64,000 nt of DNA. Source: Eumeta japonica. Taxonomy: Eukaryota > Arthropoda > Insecta > Lepidoptera > Psychidae. Where the stretch lies: NCBI GenBank assembly GCA_005406025.1, contig BGZK01000006.1, positions 1,426,001 through 1,490,000 on the forward strand, read 5' to 3'. Both the position numbers and the translations under genes were made by a program. The notes under the pieces are model-generated. The model had not been told where the DNA came from, searched no databases, and was given only the letters and a program-made list of their open reading frames with translations. Shown here in pieces: positions 1 through 12,839 of the stretch. Positions within the stretch are counted from its first letter, which is position 1. The number at the start of each line of letters is the position of its first letter.

Positions 1-524
1 AATTTAAGACACTGACATTAAGTTATTCATTTGATTGCCTACATTCCGTTTTAACTTTCTGTATGTATAATCATATTTTAGACTATTTATAATACACAGT
101 TAGATAATCATTCCAACCTTATGATATATTTGTAGCGGGTGCGTTATTATTATTGTGTGTACGAAAATTATGTCGGCAAGAATGTTAGCAATTAGCGCCT
201 TAACTTAAAAAAAAATAAGGTTTGTAATACTTAAACAGTGCCACGTGAGACGGGTATAATAGCATGGAGCTAATGTTTAAATACAACGTTTAAACAAATC
301 TTTGTCAATCTTTAAGCAATATACGAAGCAAACCTTGTGCAAAATATCAACAATTATTGTAGTCAAATGACTTTAATGTCAAATGTCAAATTGAGTTTTC
401 GTTGTAGCCCGAATTTACGCTCAAAGTAAAAAAAAATACGCTTCGTTCTCGGTATAAGAATTCTTGATGGTTTTGTCAAAAAGACTGAACAAAGTGACTA
501 AATGATGGTATATTAACATAGTAC
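1..524. other. AT-rich intergenic sequence
   Basis: I see no coding pattern, RNA gene or recognisable repeat here. The sequence is AT-rich with short homopolymer A runs. Confidence 0.5.
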
Positions 525-900
525 CTGGGCAACCGAGCTTTGTTCGGACGCTTTCGATTGTGCGGTGGGAATATGATAACTTCCCATGGAAAAATTGCTT
601 ATATTAATTTCCATAAATAAAATGTATATCCATAATAATTATACAGTATGTAAAATTTACCTCCGTATTCAATTTACGTATTTTTCATAGGAGTAACTTG
701 CGTCATATAGTGGCATTTGTTGTTGAGAAGCAACGACATAGCAACAACGTAATTACTTCAAAATTCTTCGAAATATCGTGATGAGGCAATGTTTAGAAAA
801 AAAAAGTTTTTCAGGTTAAAAACCTACACGGACAAACTTGAAAAGCAAATGTTTGTCGAAGTACAAATCTAAATCGAAAACGGGCTATTTTCATATATAA
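525..900 (+). repeat. Dispersed repeat, copy A (uninterrupted)
   Basis: The segment starts with ggcaaccgagctttg and continues through tgttgagaagcaacgacat to gcaatgttta. The same order of blocks occurs at 26,878-27,005 plus 27,361-27,530, where a mariner fragment sits in the middle. The first block recurs at 51,088-51,180. All copies are on the plus strand. Similar 'ccgagctttgctt' repeats are common in lepidopteran genomes as I recall them. The class is uncertain, possibly the 3' part of a non-LTR element. Confidence 0.6.
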
Positions 901-949
901 ATTCATGTATGTGGAAGGATTTTTCATACAAAATAATGAGATCCCTTCG

Positions 950-1385
950 TTCTTCACATTCTGTCGGGCACGTATGAGGTAGCCGACACTACGATATCAC
1001 CGTCGGATCTCCTCTGATAGACATGACCCTGGTCGAGGGCCCCCGACGAGAGCGGTGGCCGTGCGCATAAGAAATATACAAAATGATGTCCTATATCTAT
1101 CGCGACGATGTTGGGTAAACAATGAACAAGTCGGAACGGTTTCGCAAAGCGGCCGGCGGCGGCGCGCGTGTGCCAACAACGAACACATGACGACACCGCA
1201 ATTGAGATGGCCTGCTTTTTTTAGTAAGAAAATGGGTTTGGCAATGCGCACGCAACGATCTAGGAGTATCTGATTCTTTTCTGTTTGCAACACCACCTGC
1301 ACGAGGAACCGCTAACATTTACGCCGGGGCGGAACGGTTCCTGGCGGACGACGTGCGGCGGGCTGACTGCTCTACCGCTTGTTTA
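950..1385. other. GC-rich patch, no confirmed gene
   Basis: This stretch is far richer in G, C and CpG than its surroundings, for example cggccggcggcggcgcgcg near 1150 and the cluster at 1323-1377. Open frames exist on both strands but overlap each other and match no family I know. It could be a promoter or 5' untranslated region, or a GC-rich SINE remnant. The minus strand at 1325-1378 has a weak tRNA-like look (ggtagagca followed by aaccgttcc). Confidence 0.3.
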
Positions 1386-1969
1386 AGTGACAAAAAAAAA
1401 AAGAGAAATGACTACGCATTATTAAATTCGTTAAAAAAATATTGTCTGAATATTTATAAAGAAAAAAAACCAAACAAGTCATAAGATCCAGGGAAACGTT
1501 GTTAGACAACTTCGGTAACTTTCAATAACCTTATTTCAAATTTCATTTCGATAAAGAAAAATAGGCTTTGACGGTATCGTGAACGCGTTCCAACCTGATA
1601 ATTCATGACCTACCTACCAAAACAAAACATTTCACGAAAATTGTAAAGTTACGATCGGTTTTTGACCTTTTGATTAATCGATGAAGGCACGTTATGCACG
1701 AATTTAGGGCTTCGCATTAATTCAAATCTCAAGATGCCGTGTTACCGAGACGATTTCGTAACATTTAATTCGGTTTATAATATAAATACCGTGTAAGCCA
1801 CACCGTTTGCCTTTCTGCAAAGTAAAGGCAAAGAACAAAATAAAGTAAAAAACAAAAAGAGCAAAGAAGTATAGTTAGATATGGTCCTATTGCAATTTTA
1901 TCTACAGCCTTCATTTCACTGTCACTATCAAATACCGTCTGCGATTATGGTAATACACCAGTATATTAA
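1386..1969. other. AT-rich intergenic sequence
   Basis: There is no gene here that I can support. It contains an A run at 1393-1402 and otherwise unstructured AT-rich DNA. Confidence 0.4.
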
Positions 1970-2226
1970 TGGCGGTGTGCTTCAAACTTCCATTTGGAAT
2001 TATTAACTGTCAACTGTTAAAGTTAAAAACTAAACACTTCGATAAACGTTGACTTGACATCACAATTGGCACTCGACTGAGTTAGTCCTAAAGACATTTG
2101 TGACATTAAATTAATGTCACAAATGCCAACATCTCTAAGATTAGCGTTATTTTGACGTGTTTAGTTATCCACTTTAACGGTTAGCAGTTAACTATTGCAA
2201 ATGCGAGTTTGAAAAGCGCACCGCTG
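1970..2226. mobile_element. Foldback MITE, PIF/Harbinger-like
   Basis: The whole 257 bp reads as one long imperfect palindrome centred on 2110. The left end (tggcggtgtgcttcaaac) pairs with the right end (gtttgaaaagcgcaccgctg), and inner blocks such as gttaaag and aactaaacac pair in turn. The centre is a 15-bp perfect inverted repeat, catttgtgacattaa, with one unpaired base. The element is flanked by taa on both sides (1967-1969 and 2227-2229), and a 3-bp TAA/TTA duplication is typical of PIF/Harbinger elements. It has no coding capacity. Confidence 0.75.
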
Positions 2227-4843
2227 TAAAACTACGAAATAGCTCCTGTTGACTCATATAATACATAAAAAAAAAACAATTCGGCCGAGCAGCCAAGCGC
2301 GTCGATCTATTTCTCGACTCGGTCAAACTCCGCATTCAACGTCGCCCCCTACCTTTAGACGGTTCGTGATAAAAATGGCAATCATGTATAAAAATAACCG
2401 GGTTTTATTTAATGAAATAAAAAAAAAACAAACTCGTAAAATTGACTAGAAAAAACTGTAATCGTATCAGATGTATAAAATATCTAGCATTTCGCCGAAA
2501 TTACAATTCAAACGGCGCGTGACCGCCCCCCGCTAAGTCCTCCCCCGGGCCGCAACAACACGATGTTTCTTATGACTTATGCTTTCACTGGAATTCGCTT
2601 TCAGAGTCGCGCTCTGTTAACTGCCTACGGTCGTTAATCAGATCGACTCTTATTTAGATGGACGAATTAATGCGATTGTATGAATTTAAAACGGCGGCAA
2701 AACTTTCAAATTTACCTTTACTTAAGTACATATATAGTTGAAAGTTATAAGATTCGAGCGAGAGTCGCAATAGCGGGTTTTAGGGTTGCGTGGGTTAATT
2801 TTAATTTTTGATGCGGTCTTTAATAACGACTCGATGATACCATAAAATGACTTATGGAATAAATCTATAGACAAATGTTTTTTTTTTTGTAGTTAGGTTA
2901 TCGTTTCTTGAAAATGAAATCTCATTACAATAATTCGCTGTAAGTCTGTTATATTGAACATGGTATAAATTTTTGATATTAGTTCATTGCTCAAGAATCA
3001 GACGACTTCAACATTTTCCCGGGCAAACACTTTAGGCAAGCATCGTGTGTCGTTATATAATACGCATATTGTCAATATTTAAATTCCTTTCTTTATTTAT
3101 ATTCGCCCTCCCCCCCCCCCCATTCGAAAACTTTTATGAATATCTTTTCTTGCTATTCATTTTTAACTTATATGTTGGTGTTAAAAAAACAACGCGAACA
3201 GTTATATCGCAATGGAACATATTTCCATTTTCATATTAAATGTATTCGTCTTGTAATTATTTATAGTTGAAGTTCGCTTGTTTAAGAAAACATATATACT
3301 TTTAAGGGAATTGTGGAAAATAAGTTACAAGATCGTTAGAAATACATGTATGTATTCGCTGCGAAAATTCGTAGCTTTCAGTATTGGGTTTCCATCTATC
3401 GGCGAATTTTCAAACTATTATAGCGAAATAGCATTATTTTTTATCTGTCTCATTGTCTAAATTAACAATTGGTAAATTTTTGAAACATCATAAGTATTTA
3501 CGAAATAATTGTGCACAGATATCTATTCGTGGTGAAATTATAACATATTTATTTGACTTATAATTTATAGTCCATGCGCCGATCTGTTAGACGTTACTGA
3601 AAACAATTTCTGTATCAACGGCATCAAAATTCAATAGATGTCGCTAGTTTAAAGAACTTCGAATTGTTATTGCGATAACAATATGGATGTAGAAACATTG
3701 CAAAATCACTAAGAATAATATTTTTGTAATTGTTTTAAATGGGGCCCGCTCTACTAAAAATGTTATGGGAATATATAAGAAGACATTGCGTATTTTTCTT
3801 CGTTCACAGGAGAAACAAATGGGGCTTTTTTCGTAAATTTATTATACGTCGGAACAAAAATTAGATAGACCAGCCCTAGTTTAATAACTCTGTACAAAGT
3901 TGATCAATGAAAGACGCGGCAAATAATTTTCTGTGATAATATCTGAATTTGCAACATTAGTGGAGACATTTGTGTTACCATTTATTAAAATACCTATATT
4001 TAAATAAAGAAGTGAACGAATTTCGCTATGTTTAAATACAATTTCTTTCGTAGCAAAAAAGGAGTGTTATTTTATGACCGACTCCTTAACCTGTAGACTG
4101 AGCTTATATCAAACAATATCTATAAAAATTTCATAATCATAACATACACATGCACAAAATATACTGAATATACTATAATATAAATATAAAATACTGCAAA
4201 ATAAGAAAATCTCTTCTTAAAAAAAAACTCGTTAAACCGTTACTGGCCAGATCACAGCCGCGTTCCATAACAATCACTTCATGAAACGTAGGTACCTACC
4301 CGCACGACGCGAGCGGCGGGCGAAATTGCCACAGCAAAAAAAGATAAGAATGCACGCGAGATGGCAGCACCATTAGATTTTTTTTTTGCCGCCAAATCTC
4401 CGTTTCCGTTACGCGTTTGCTTTTTTTTTTTATTTCACCTCTTCTTTCCGAATAACGGTCGCTGTACAGTTCGCCCGCTTGATGCCATTTACAGCGAAAA
4501 TTGAATGCGGACGACGAGCGTGCACCGGGCTGATGACTTTCGGTCAAAAGACTTCGCGAATTCGGTGTGAAATCGAACGCCAGGTGTGACAGTTTCGTTG
4601 AGTCGCCGTCCATTTACAGTTTGGTTGTGCCATTTTTACTATTTCTTGCCGCAGTCGAAGAATTGTCTATTAGTACAGTGTCAAAATAAACGTCCGAATT
4701 AAATTTTGTTTAGTGTTCGTATGTAAATCTTATCACAATTGGCATAATTAATCGTATATTCGAGCCAGTAAGTTATGCTACTTGAGAAATTTTAAGTACT
4801 TACATGAGTTACACGTAACGATTGATAAAATATATACCTAATA
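2227..4843. other. Intergenic sequence without a recognised gene
   Basis: The stretch is mostly AT-rich. It contains a C run (3108-3121), a slightly GC-richer part at 2510-2660 (cccgctaagtcctcccccgg), and a block at 4260-4620 of moderate GC with open frames on both strands that look non-coding because of long T and A runs. No splice-bounded exon or known repeat was recognised. Confidence 0.4.
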
Positions 4844-5901
4844 CAGTCGAACGTCTGTAAGTCGATTTCCGAAAAGTTGAAAACCTCCAAAACTCAAAAA
4901 AAAAATTTTGGTTCCCTTCCCTTCAAGCCCCTGAAAAGGCCTTCATTACTTGAAACTTAACCCTCTATTAGTTGAAATAATCAGCGAGTTCCTGCAAGCA
5001 ATTTTGGTACACATTTTTCCTCTACAACTAGAAAAAAATAATTAAACCTTTGCATCTCGAACATAGCAATGTTTTATTTTCCAACCCTTACAGCTCGATT
5101 CTTTTGGAACTCATTACCTCTATACCTCAAAGTAATATTAGTTCCCGACTTTGCAAATTTTCCGACAATTTTCACATCATGGTTCCTTGGGAAACGATTT
5201 AGGAGTATACAATAAATAGGATTACCAATTTTATGAAATGATAAATGAATTTATTACTGAGGTTAACATGTGCTTGTTTGATGTCAGGTGTTTCATTTTG
5301 GGTACTTATGATTATCACTGATGTCATACGAACTTTAGCGATGTAAGTTGTCTGTTGTCGATTGAAAAATTTTCAGAAGTGGTTTGACTTTACCGCCAAC
5401 CGAATCTAATATGATTTAGATGGCATAGAAGACTCGAATGCGCTCATGGGTATTTCCATGAGTTTCTGAGAGTTTTCAAAGAGGCAAGATCAACCTTGAA
5501 TATTTTTCAGAGTTTTATAAAGCAAATCAGCAATTCGGTAGAGCAAGAATTTTCTGCCCACTATACTTTAAGCAATGCCATAGATAGAGAACAACCGAAT
5601 TATCTAAAATAAAAAAATAACTACTGGCTTTTTATATTTTGTACGTACATATATATTTTATTTTAAGGATGTTTTCGAATGACGTTAATTTGTAATATGT
5701 AAATGTATGTCTAAATATGTTTGTTACCTCTGTAACTAGAATTTTTGTATATTTCACCTCTCTAACTCAAATTAGTTAGATTAAATATTAATCTCTACAA
5801 GTTGAATTAAATTCGACAAGTCGAAGTCCTCCATAAGTTCAAAACGTCATAACTCGAGCTTTTGGCGTCTCCCTTATGTTTGACATAAATAGGTTCGACT
5901 G
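4844..5901. mobile_element. Non-autonomous pogo/Tigger-like DNA transposon
   Basis: The ends are inverted repeats, cagtcgaac at 4844 and gttcgactg ending at 5901, each flanked by TA, the target duplication of the Tc1/mariner/pogo superfamily. Next to both ends are repeated short motifs such as ctctgtaactaga, ctctacaagttgaa and cataactcgag, the subterminal pattern I associate with pogo/Tigger elements. The interior is 1.06 kb with no intact open frame. The part from 5,380 to 5,600 may be a decayed transposase segment, but I could not assign residues. Confidence 0.7.
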
Positions 5902-6479
5902 TATTTTTGTTTTACCTTAAAATTATTATATACTAATAATATATATAATACTTGTTTTACATTATCTTCATTGCATACCTCATTAGTTATTAGTGAAGTA
6001 TACAATAAAGGTAAACTATATAAAAATAGATTAATGATTAACTTACTTTTAGTATATTTTATTTCTGATAGGTTAACGAAAATTTTCTCAAAAATTGCAA
6101 TTTCGGCGCTGGTTTTTTGAAATGTTAAGTATGTTCTTAGCGATCATAAAAAGTGTATTTCAAAATATAGCCTTATATAGTTTTTAGTACATTGGGACTT
6201 AAAATACTATAAAGGATAAGTATGTGCTTTATCTTTTAAATAAATATTTAAATACATAAAATTTAAAATATAATATGAGAATATTAGTAGATTAAAAATT
6301 AGAAAAGGGCTTCAGAAGATAAATCATAAATTTGAAATTTAGTATTACAATTATTGAGATAAAATAGACTATTTTAGACCAGTGTGTTCGCGATGTGAGT
6401 TTTTTTTTCATTATTTTTTTTTGTCCAAAATATTAGGATTTTTATATAGGAAATGGGCACATGTGACAATTCCCTTCTT
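5902..6479. other. AT-rich intergenic sequence
   Basis: Nothing recognisable; very AT-rich with repeated tata and aaat tracts. Confidence 0.5.
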
Positions 6480-7330
6480 AAAAATCTCGCGTGTTTCACG
6501 GCACCGTTGCTTCGTTCCACGACGCGACATTAACGCGTGAAATCGTTTCGATTTTGCCTCTGTAACGGATTCGAATGTCTAGAAAGACGTGCAACGAGTC
6601 GATCGCATGATGCACGTGATGCATTCGATGCATTTATGCGACCATTATAAACGGTTAAGCGATCGCCGATGCTCTATTCGTTAATTGAATACGAATTCTA
6701 TAATAACGGGATCGCGTGTACCGGTGCTGAAAAATTTCATGCTTCTTCCTTTTAATAGATCAATTCCAGTCACTGTAATATCAATTGCATGTTAACTTAA
6801 GTATTCGTATTAGGGCGAGATGATCAGACGCTTGCAGCACCAACCCACCGCTGACCCTCGAATTTGTTCTTCCCCTACTAATTGCTATCCGAGGAATTGA
6901 ATATTGATTGAACAGGATTGTCGGATATCCAACATCTGAGGAGGTGTTAATATTTTTTGTTCATCTTAATCCGTTAATTAGAATGTAACTTCTATTTCCG
7001 TTTCGTGCCAAACCAACACATCATCAGAACAGATGTCTGTCAACCGAGAGAAGAAGAAGAGAGAATATATATATTAAACACGATAATACCATTCGAAATG
7101 CTTATGGTAGTTATTTACGGAGAAAAGTGATAATTGTCAATTAAATATGAATTAACGAGATCTTTACGAGGAAATCTAAACTTGCTTATTATATTCCGGA
7201 TTTGTTCAAGATGTATACGGCCGAATGAATAGGGAAGAGACATCATTAATTACGTTATGAGATGTGATTAATGATATTATACGTCTTTATTAATATATCA
7301 TAAGCCATTATTAATTGTATTATTTTTGGG
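6480..7330. other. Balanced-composition, apparently single-copy DNA
   Basis: This 850-bp block has even base composition, many CpG steps and few homopolymers. It shows none of the repeat families seen elsewhere in the window and no long open frame. It could be a conserved non-coding or regulatory block, for example around the cluster gatgcacgtgatgcattcg (6,609-6,627), but sequence alone does not prove function. Confidence 0.3.
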
Positions 7331-7499
7331 ACGCCACGCTTCATTTATACAATAACATGTTTATCAGACATGAAACCCATACGAACGACGAGGTATCGTT
7401 TGTCATTGTAGGCGTCGATAATCTTTGAGCGGTCCTGGAGTCAAATCATTTACTCGTTTGATTTTATCGATTAATCCGCATAAACTTTAAGGAGTGATA

Positions 7500-7740
7500 T
7501 TCAAACATGAAGATGTAACCAAGCTATAATTTTTTGGTGTTTCGAAAATTTTGAATGGCCACCACTTGTAAACTAACCAGCCGATTTTGTTTATATTTGT
7601 ACTTGTCCAAGGTGCTCGTCTAAGGATTAAATGTGCCGAGTTTCATTAAATTCCTATCAATTTATTAAGAGATGTGTATGTATATGTCCAATATATGTAT
7701 TTGTGTGTTTGTGTATGTACATAATATATACGTAAATAAA
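7500..7740 (+). repeat. Degenerate dispersed repeat fragment
   Basis: The phrase aactaaccagccgatttt, then tccaaggtgctcgtc and gccgagtttcattaaatt, resembles the ends of lepidopteran transposon families that I recall with 'cgattttgatgaaa' blocks. It ends in a tgtatgtata-rich tract. The assignment rests on memory of such families and is weak. Confidence 0.3.
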
Positions 7741-7849
7741 CGACTAAAAAGTTAGAAATCTACTAAAAAAAATAAGTTTTTCTTAAAGATCCATTTAAGA
7801 TTTTACTTTTAATTTACATTTTAATAGGGTATCTACCACAATTAAAATT

Positions 7850-8180
7850 GTATGTACACAATTAATATGATATAAGTTTCGGTTTCACCGCTCTTCGCAT
7901 ATACAAAATCGATTTGAACTCGCTCGGTCCGAATAGAAAAACCGGGACACGTCTACGCGGGCAATAAACGTACCATTTATGAACCGAAATAATACATACA
8001 ACAATAATTACAGCGGACCGCCTGCGACCGGCGTTCCAACACGTCATGAGACATAACGCGAGCGGGCATCGCTTTCACAAGACAAAATAATTGGACGGCA
8101 TGAATCGACCAGCGTAGGGTATGTAAATCATACTACAAGCGGACGTAAAATTTATAGGGTTTTAGACTCGTGACGTTTCA
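7850..8180. other. Moderate-GC intergenic sequence
   Basis: The block has CpG-rich words such as gcggaccgcctgcgaccggcg but no exon that I can support. Its only longer open frame (minus, about 61 codons) matches nothing known. Confidence 0.3.
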
Positions 8181-8344
8181 TTGTAGATTCTCACCGCCGT
8201 GTGCATCAAGAGCCTGGACTGGTCAGATTTGAATGTAATTAACTTGTATTTATTGTTGTCATAATTGTAAGAAATAAAAACTTAGGCCAAGATGTTTTAT
8301 TTTTTCGTATGTGGCAACATAAATCGCCTCACCGCTAAGGTGTA

Positions 8345-8600
8345 TCATTTTGTAGTCTATTTTTTTTTTTTTTTCAGATCGACGGGCCCGAACCACGCTG
8401 GTCCAGTGCTGGTTGAAGACTGCCGACGGTCGTCGTCATCAGTTTTATGATTACGACCGTAGCCGACGGCTTAAGGAATCATGGAGCGTGTTGTATAATT
8501 TAACTAAGTTAAAAACTAGATGATTAATTCGCCCGTGGTCAGGATCGAATCTTGTTGTTGATTCGCTCGCCAGCATTTTTGCTGCCTTGAGTTTGATCCT
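8345..8600 (-). mobile_element. tRNA-derived SINE
   Basis: Read on the minus strand, a pol III B-box-like motif (gattcgatcctg, 8,542-8,553) is followed by accacgggcgaatt, a body shared with the copies at 38,945 and 17,240, and an A-rich tail (the T run at 8,361-8,376 of the plus strand). The T run plus cag at 8,378 imitates a splice acceptor but is the SINE tail. Confidence 0.65.
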
Positions 8601-8689
8601 TGATGGTATACAGCAAAATGTTTATTAATTATTTCAGGAGTAAACTAAAATTTAAAATCATCATTTTTTTTCGCTTTCGTAATGAACTT

Positions 8690-8880
8690 CACGGCGGCAA
8701 AGTTACGTGCATTGTACTGTAAATGAAATGAACCTTGCTCAATATCTCGGTATCATATCAAATGGGTGATAATATCAAAAAGAATTCATCAATGACGTGT
8801 TTAAAGTGTAATTCCATTACTTACGAATTAAAGATATTTTTGATTTGTTTCGATTTGATTTATAACGATAAGCCGTCGGT
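8690..8880 (+). repeat. Non-LTR 3' end with gattt tail, copy 1
   Basis: The end gtttaaagtgtaattccat, then attacttacgaattaaagat and runs of gattt, matches the block at 18,150-18,225 almost base for base. Tails like this, repeated gattt after attaaagatattttt, are typical 3' ends of lepidopteran non-LTR elements or their SINE partners. Confidence 0.6.
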
Positions 8881-9957
8881 TTGCGGACTATGCCTCCGCA
8901 TTCGTGGTTAACGGTCAACAGCCCACAACTCGCGCTAAGCTAGCCTGGGTCGCTTAAGGTCCTCGGGCAGAAATAAGAAAACCTTAGGGGAGTCAGCGTG
9001 GGATGATTATGATCTGACGCGAATCTCACATTAATACCTAAATCCTTTTAATATGTACATACACTTTCTAATTAAATGTAGGAAATAATATCTAATTTAC
9101 TTTAGCATAAGCTGCGGACAGATTGTGACATTACTAGATACGTAAAATATCGATAATCCGTTTGATTGGATACGTTTAACAGATATTGGGCATTAAAATT
9201 TATATATAGATATTTAATTATGCTTTCATTAGGTAGATATTATTTTAATAGGTGGTTTCCTTAAATTTTTCCTCTTTATTTAATTAAAAAATAAACTTGT
9301 TTTGTATTGCAGGATTTTGTTTAGTTATTTTGTGATAGAAATGTCGGCTTTGTATCATTTTAGAGCTCAGTAATAAAGTACAGTAGGTAAATTCAAAAAC
9401 AAAAATATAAATTTGATGCTTTTAAATTCTTCTTTAGTGTAGTATTTCTACAAAGCATGCATTATGATTCTACATGAAAAACAATATGATTGTTCCTAAA
9501 ATATCAACAATACAGTCGCGACACTGAAAAAGTGATCCAAATTCTGTAAAATAAGAATTTAATTTGTATAGAAAAAGTTTTTCAATTTTTTCTATGACAT
9601 ACTTTACTCCAGGGATCCGATTATTAAATAATTAGAAAAAAGTAATATGATAATCTGGCTGAATTTTCGGTTGTGAGTGATCAATCAACAGGTTGACAAT
9701 CGAATTAACAAAATTTTAATTAACAAAATAAATATGAAAATTGTAAATTTTAATAATAATTATATAAGATAATTTATTGTAGGCACAAAATTGCTTTTTA
9801 TTAAATACGTTTTTAATATAAGCACCAACGTACAATAAGAAAAAAATATATATTCACCTTCAAAACTGAAAATCAAATCACTGACCAAACTCTCACGTAT
9901 TATTAAAACACTGTCACTGGATTTTCGGAGAATTTTCTTAGAAATTTTATTGTATAT
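8881..9957. other. Intergenic sequence without a recognised gene
   Basis: The start (8,880-8,990) has moderate GC and may be a SINE body. The remainder is AT-rich with no supported feature. Confidence 0.35.
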
Positions 9958-10155
9958 ATGCTTAATGAAATAAGGGTAGTTGGCCCGGGTGTGGCCGCGC
10001 AGCGAATGCGTACAGCGCAGGCGCGGGCTGCTTTTATGATTTCGTCACGGCCCGTGATCGCGCGCATGCAACTATACATTAAGGAGGAGAAGCGGGATGT
10101 TGGTATCGTTTCGATGGAAGTAAGGGGCAGGCGCGAGGTGGACTCGTGCCTTTAG
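9958..10155. other. GC-rich patch
   Basis: A 200-bp GC- and CpG-rich stretch (gcgcgcatgcaac, gccgcgcagcgaatgcg) between AT-rich neighbours. A 65-codon plus-strand frame covers it but has no recognisable motif, so I do not call a gene. It directly precedes the Helitron-like repeat at 10,175. Confidence 0.3.
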
Positions 10156-10174
10156 GGTTCCTCGCTACAATTTT

Positions 10175-10552
10175 ATCATACTAATATTATGAACACCAAA
10201 GTTTGTGAGGATGGATGGATCTTTATTACCCCTTCAGGCACAAATTATTGAATGTACTTCCATAAAAATTTATAATGATTGAACTGACACATCAAAATAA
10301 CATAAAGGCTATTATTTATAGAGGTCGCTATTGTGAATGCTGTTCTTTTTTATACCGATTGTTTATTGACAATTTTCAAGGAAAAATCAAGTTCAACATC
10401 GATTGGGGACTAGATTGAACGTAGTAGGCCGTAAGGTCCATCGAGAGTGGGATCGGAATCCGAATTATAACCGATAGCGTGACGGTTATAATTCGGTAAA
10501 TGAAGGACTTCATTTTACATACAAACGGACGGAATCGCGTGCGAAAGCTAGT
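10175..10552 (+). mobile_element. Non-autonomous Helitron-like or MITE repeat
   Basis: It begins catactaatattatgaacac, then aagtttgtgaggatggatgg, and ends gcgtgcgaaagctagt. This order, from 'tactaatattat' through 'tttgtgaggatggatg' to 'gcgaaagctagt', is a very common lepidopteran non-autonomous family that I recall with a CTAGT-type end, as in Helitrons. An internal 14-bp inverted repeat, ccgaattataaccg, lies at 10,460-10,473 and 10,483-10,496. A related, shorter piece is at 57,128-57,330. Confidence 0.5.
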
Positions 10553-12839
10553 TATACCTATATAGGTAAAGGAATTTCGACGGACTTAGGCATAAATTTT
10601 AACTTCGGTTAAACCAAAATTTTAAAATAAATAAACTGTCATAAATTATAAGCAGAGAATATATTTTCGCATTGAATATTTTCTAATTTAGCCAATTCTG
10701 TCCCCAAAACCAACTAGCGTGCATGAAATGATTGATAGATGTAAATTAAGAAAGATATTCAAAGATGTGAAAATCTGTAGTTAATTAATAGTTAAAATAA
10801 AAATTCTTTTTATTAACATCCAAACAAAGTTTGGATGTGAATCAAAACATTTTTCCCAAGAACATAATTTGGCTTTTGTCCCTATTAATCCTTTCAATAG
10901 AAAAAAAACGGTTTACAGAATTTAAATTCTACAACATATCCAGGTCGTGGCCTCCCGCCTCTCCCCAGCTGCGTGTCTCAAGCGAGCCGCACTACTTATT
11001 TTTACGTCCCAAATTATATTTTCATGTCAATCTGCAATGAAAAAAAAATGTGAAATGAGCTTTACAGTAAATTTTTATACAAGCCAGTTTAAATACCGCA
11101 CCAGTAACAAAATATTTTAAATGTTTCGGGTGAAGAGGGTATAAGTTTTGAAAATTGCTCAAGATATAGAATTGTCTCAGTTGAGTATCATATAATCTAA
11201 TAAATAGATAAAATTGTTTCTAATACTATCATTTGATCACAGTTTGAAAGACTTAACCTTCCTTCAGTGCAGATTGTTTGCCGACGACCATTATCGCGTA
11301 TTCGATAACAATGTCTGGTGCTGAACAGCTTAGCGTGCCCTACGAGGCACGGCGCGAGTGTTTTTATTTGGTTCGAGCTATAAATTCATTGATTAGTATC
11401 TCCGTGGTCAAGATTACCTTTTTCTTTTCGAAGGCAACGTGGTTAGCCTTCGACATCGACCGCTCATTAGCTATGACTGTTTTAAAAAAATTACATACGT
11501 GGAACTAGAAATATCTTTGTTTAGCTGAATTTCTATGAAATTAAATTATTGTATAAATATATTTTTAAATTTTATTTTGATATACAGGTAAATAATTTCT
11601 TAGCCAATTTTCTACTGTGAATAATAACAAGCTTACGAAATTTTTCATGATTTTTTTAATATTTAGATGCAAGCTACGAGATTTGAAATTCAGGTTAAAT
11701 TAAGGGACATATCACTACATGATTTATGTACGAAAATGTTTGAAAGATATCGATTGATTCAGTGAAACTTACATTAAGTATCATTATTGCTACAAGCATA
11801 TAAATTTTAAATAATAATTTGGCATTATTGTTTTACCAAAGGATGCGTTATTAGATTTCTAACTATATGAAGGTAGATAATAAAAACCGTATAAACTCTT
11901 TACGACAATTATATTAAATCAGTTAGATGTATAAATACAGTTTACTTGATAAAAAAAGGAAATAGTGTTTAACAAAATCGTCATGTTAGTGATACTAAGT
12001 TATTCATACAAAAGACATCAACGCGTTCAGCGATTTCCCCTCATTTGATCGTAATATTTTTTTATTCCGTAATCGTAATAGTTTCAACATATCACTGTAC
12101 AGTAACCGTACGTGTTTTTATAATTTTTTTTAATTCTTTTTGCTTGTTTATAAATATTTTAAGATTTATTGCGCTGAAAAGTGTGATACAATTTAAGGAA
12201 AATAAAGGCCACTTTTTATGGTTATCTTCTTACAGGCTTTTACGACCGTCGCCATAAATAAAGCAAAGCGAGAATCGAGTGCTCCTGCACATCGCAATTG
12301 CTACTTGTAGACCCACTTCGAACTTATGAATTTCTAAAATTCTATTTAGTCCGAAAGATAATTTTTCTTTTGAGAATCGAAGAAAATATTTATTTCTCTT
12401 TTTGTTAAAAGACATGATGCGATATCTTTTTAAATATTTTTCTATGTGCGAGTAAAACTATTTTATTTCAATTATTAAATGCTTCATATGTGCACATACA
12501 TAACTAATAAGTTTTTTATTTATTTACGTAAATAAATAAGCTTTTGGTTTAATTAAATCAGCGAAATTACTCTATTGAAATCTAAAATAAATTATGGCTA
12601 CGCGGATAAGTTATGTACTGTCGCAATTTCCAATAAACATTTTTTTAGTGTAAATGAACAAAAAATAATTTATTTTCCTTAATCATTTTAAATTTATAAA
12701 TTAAAATGGAAATCGACAAGAAGACAGAGAAAAATAAAAAGAAAATATAAACAAAAGCAACAAGTAGTATATAGTTATAGGCGAATTTCGATTTTAAGAA
12801 GATATTGATAAATAAACAAATCCCAATGCGATTCGACAC
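10553..12839. other. AT-rich intergenic sequence
   Basis: A perfect 10-bp palindrome, acatccaaac with a 3-base loop, is at 10,816-10,838. The stretch 11,278-11,470 has somewhat higher complexity with an unexplained 76-codon frame. Nothing else can be supported. Confidence 0.4.

Noticed and set aside
8361..8400. T run followed by cag, like a splice acceptor at 8,378
   Set aside because: It is the A-rich tail of a minus-strand SINE, with SINE body immediately after it and no open exon.
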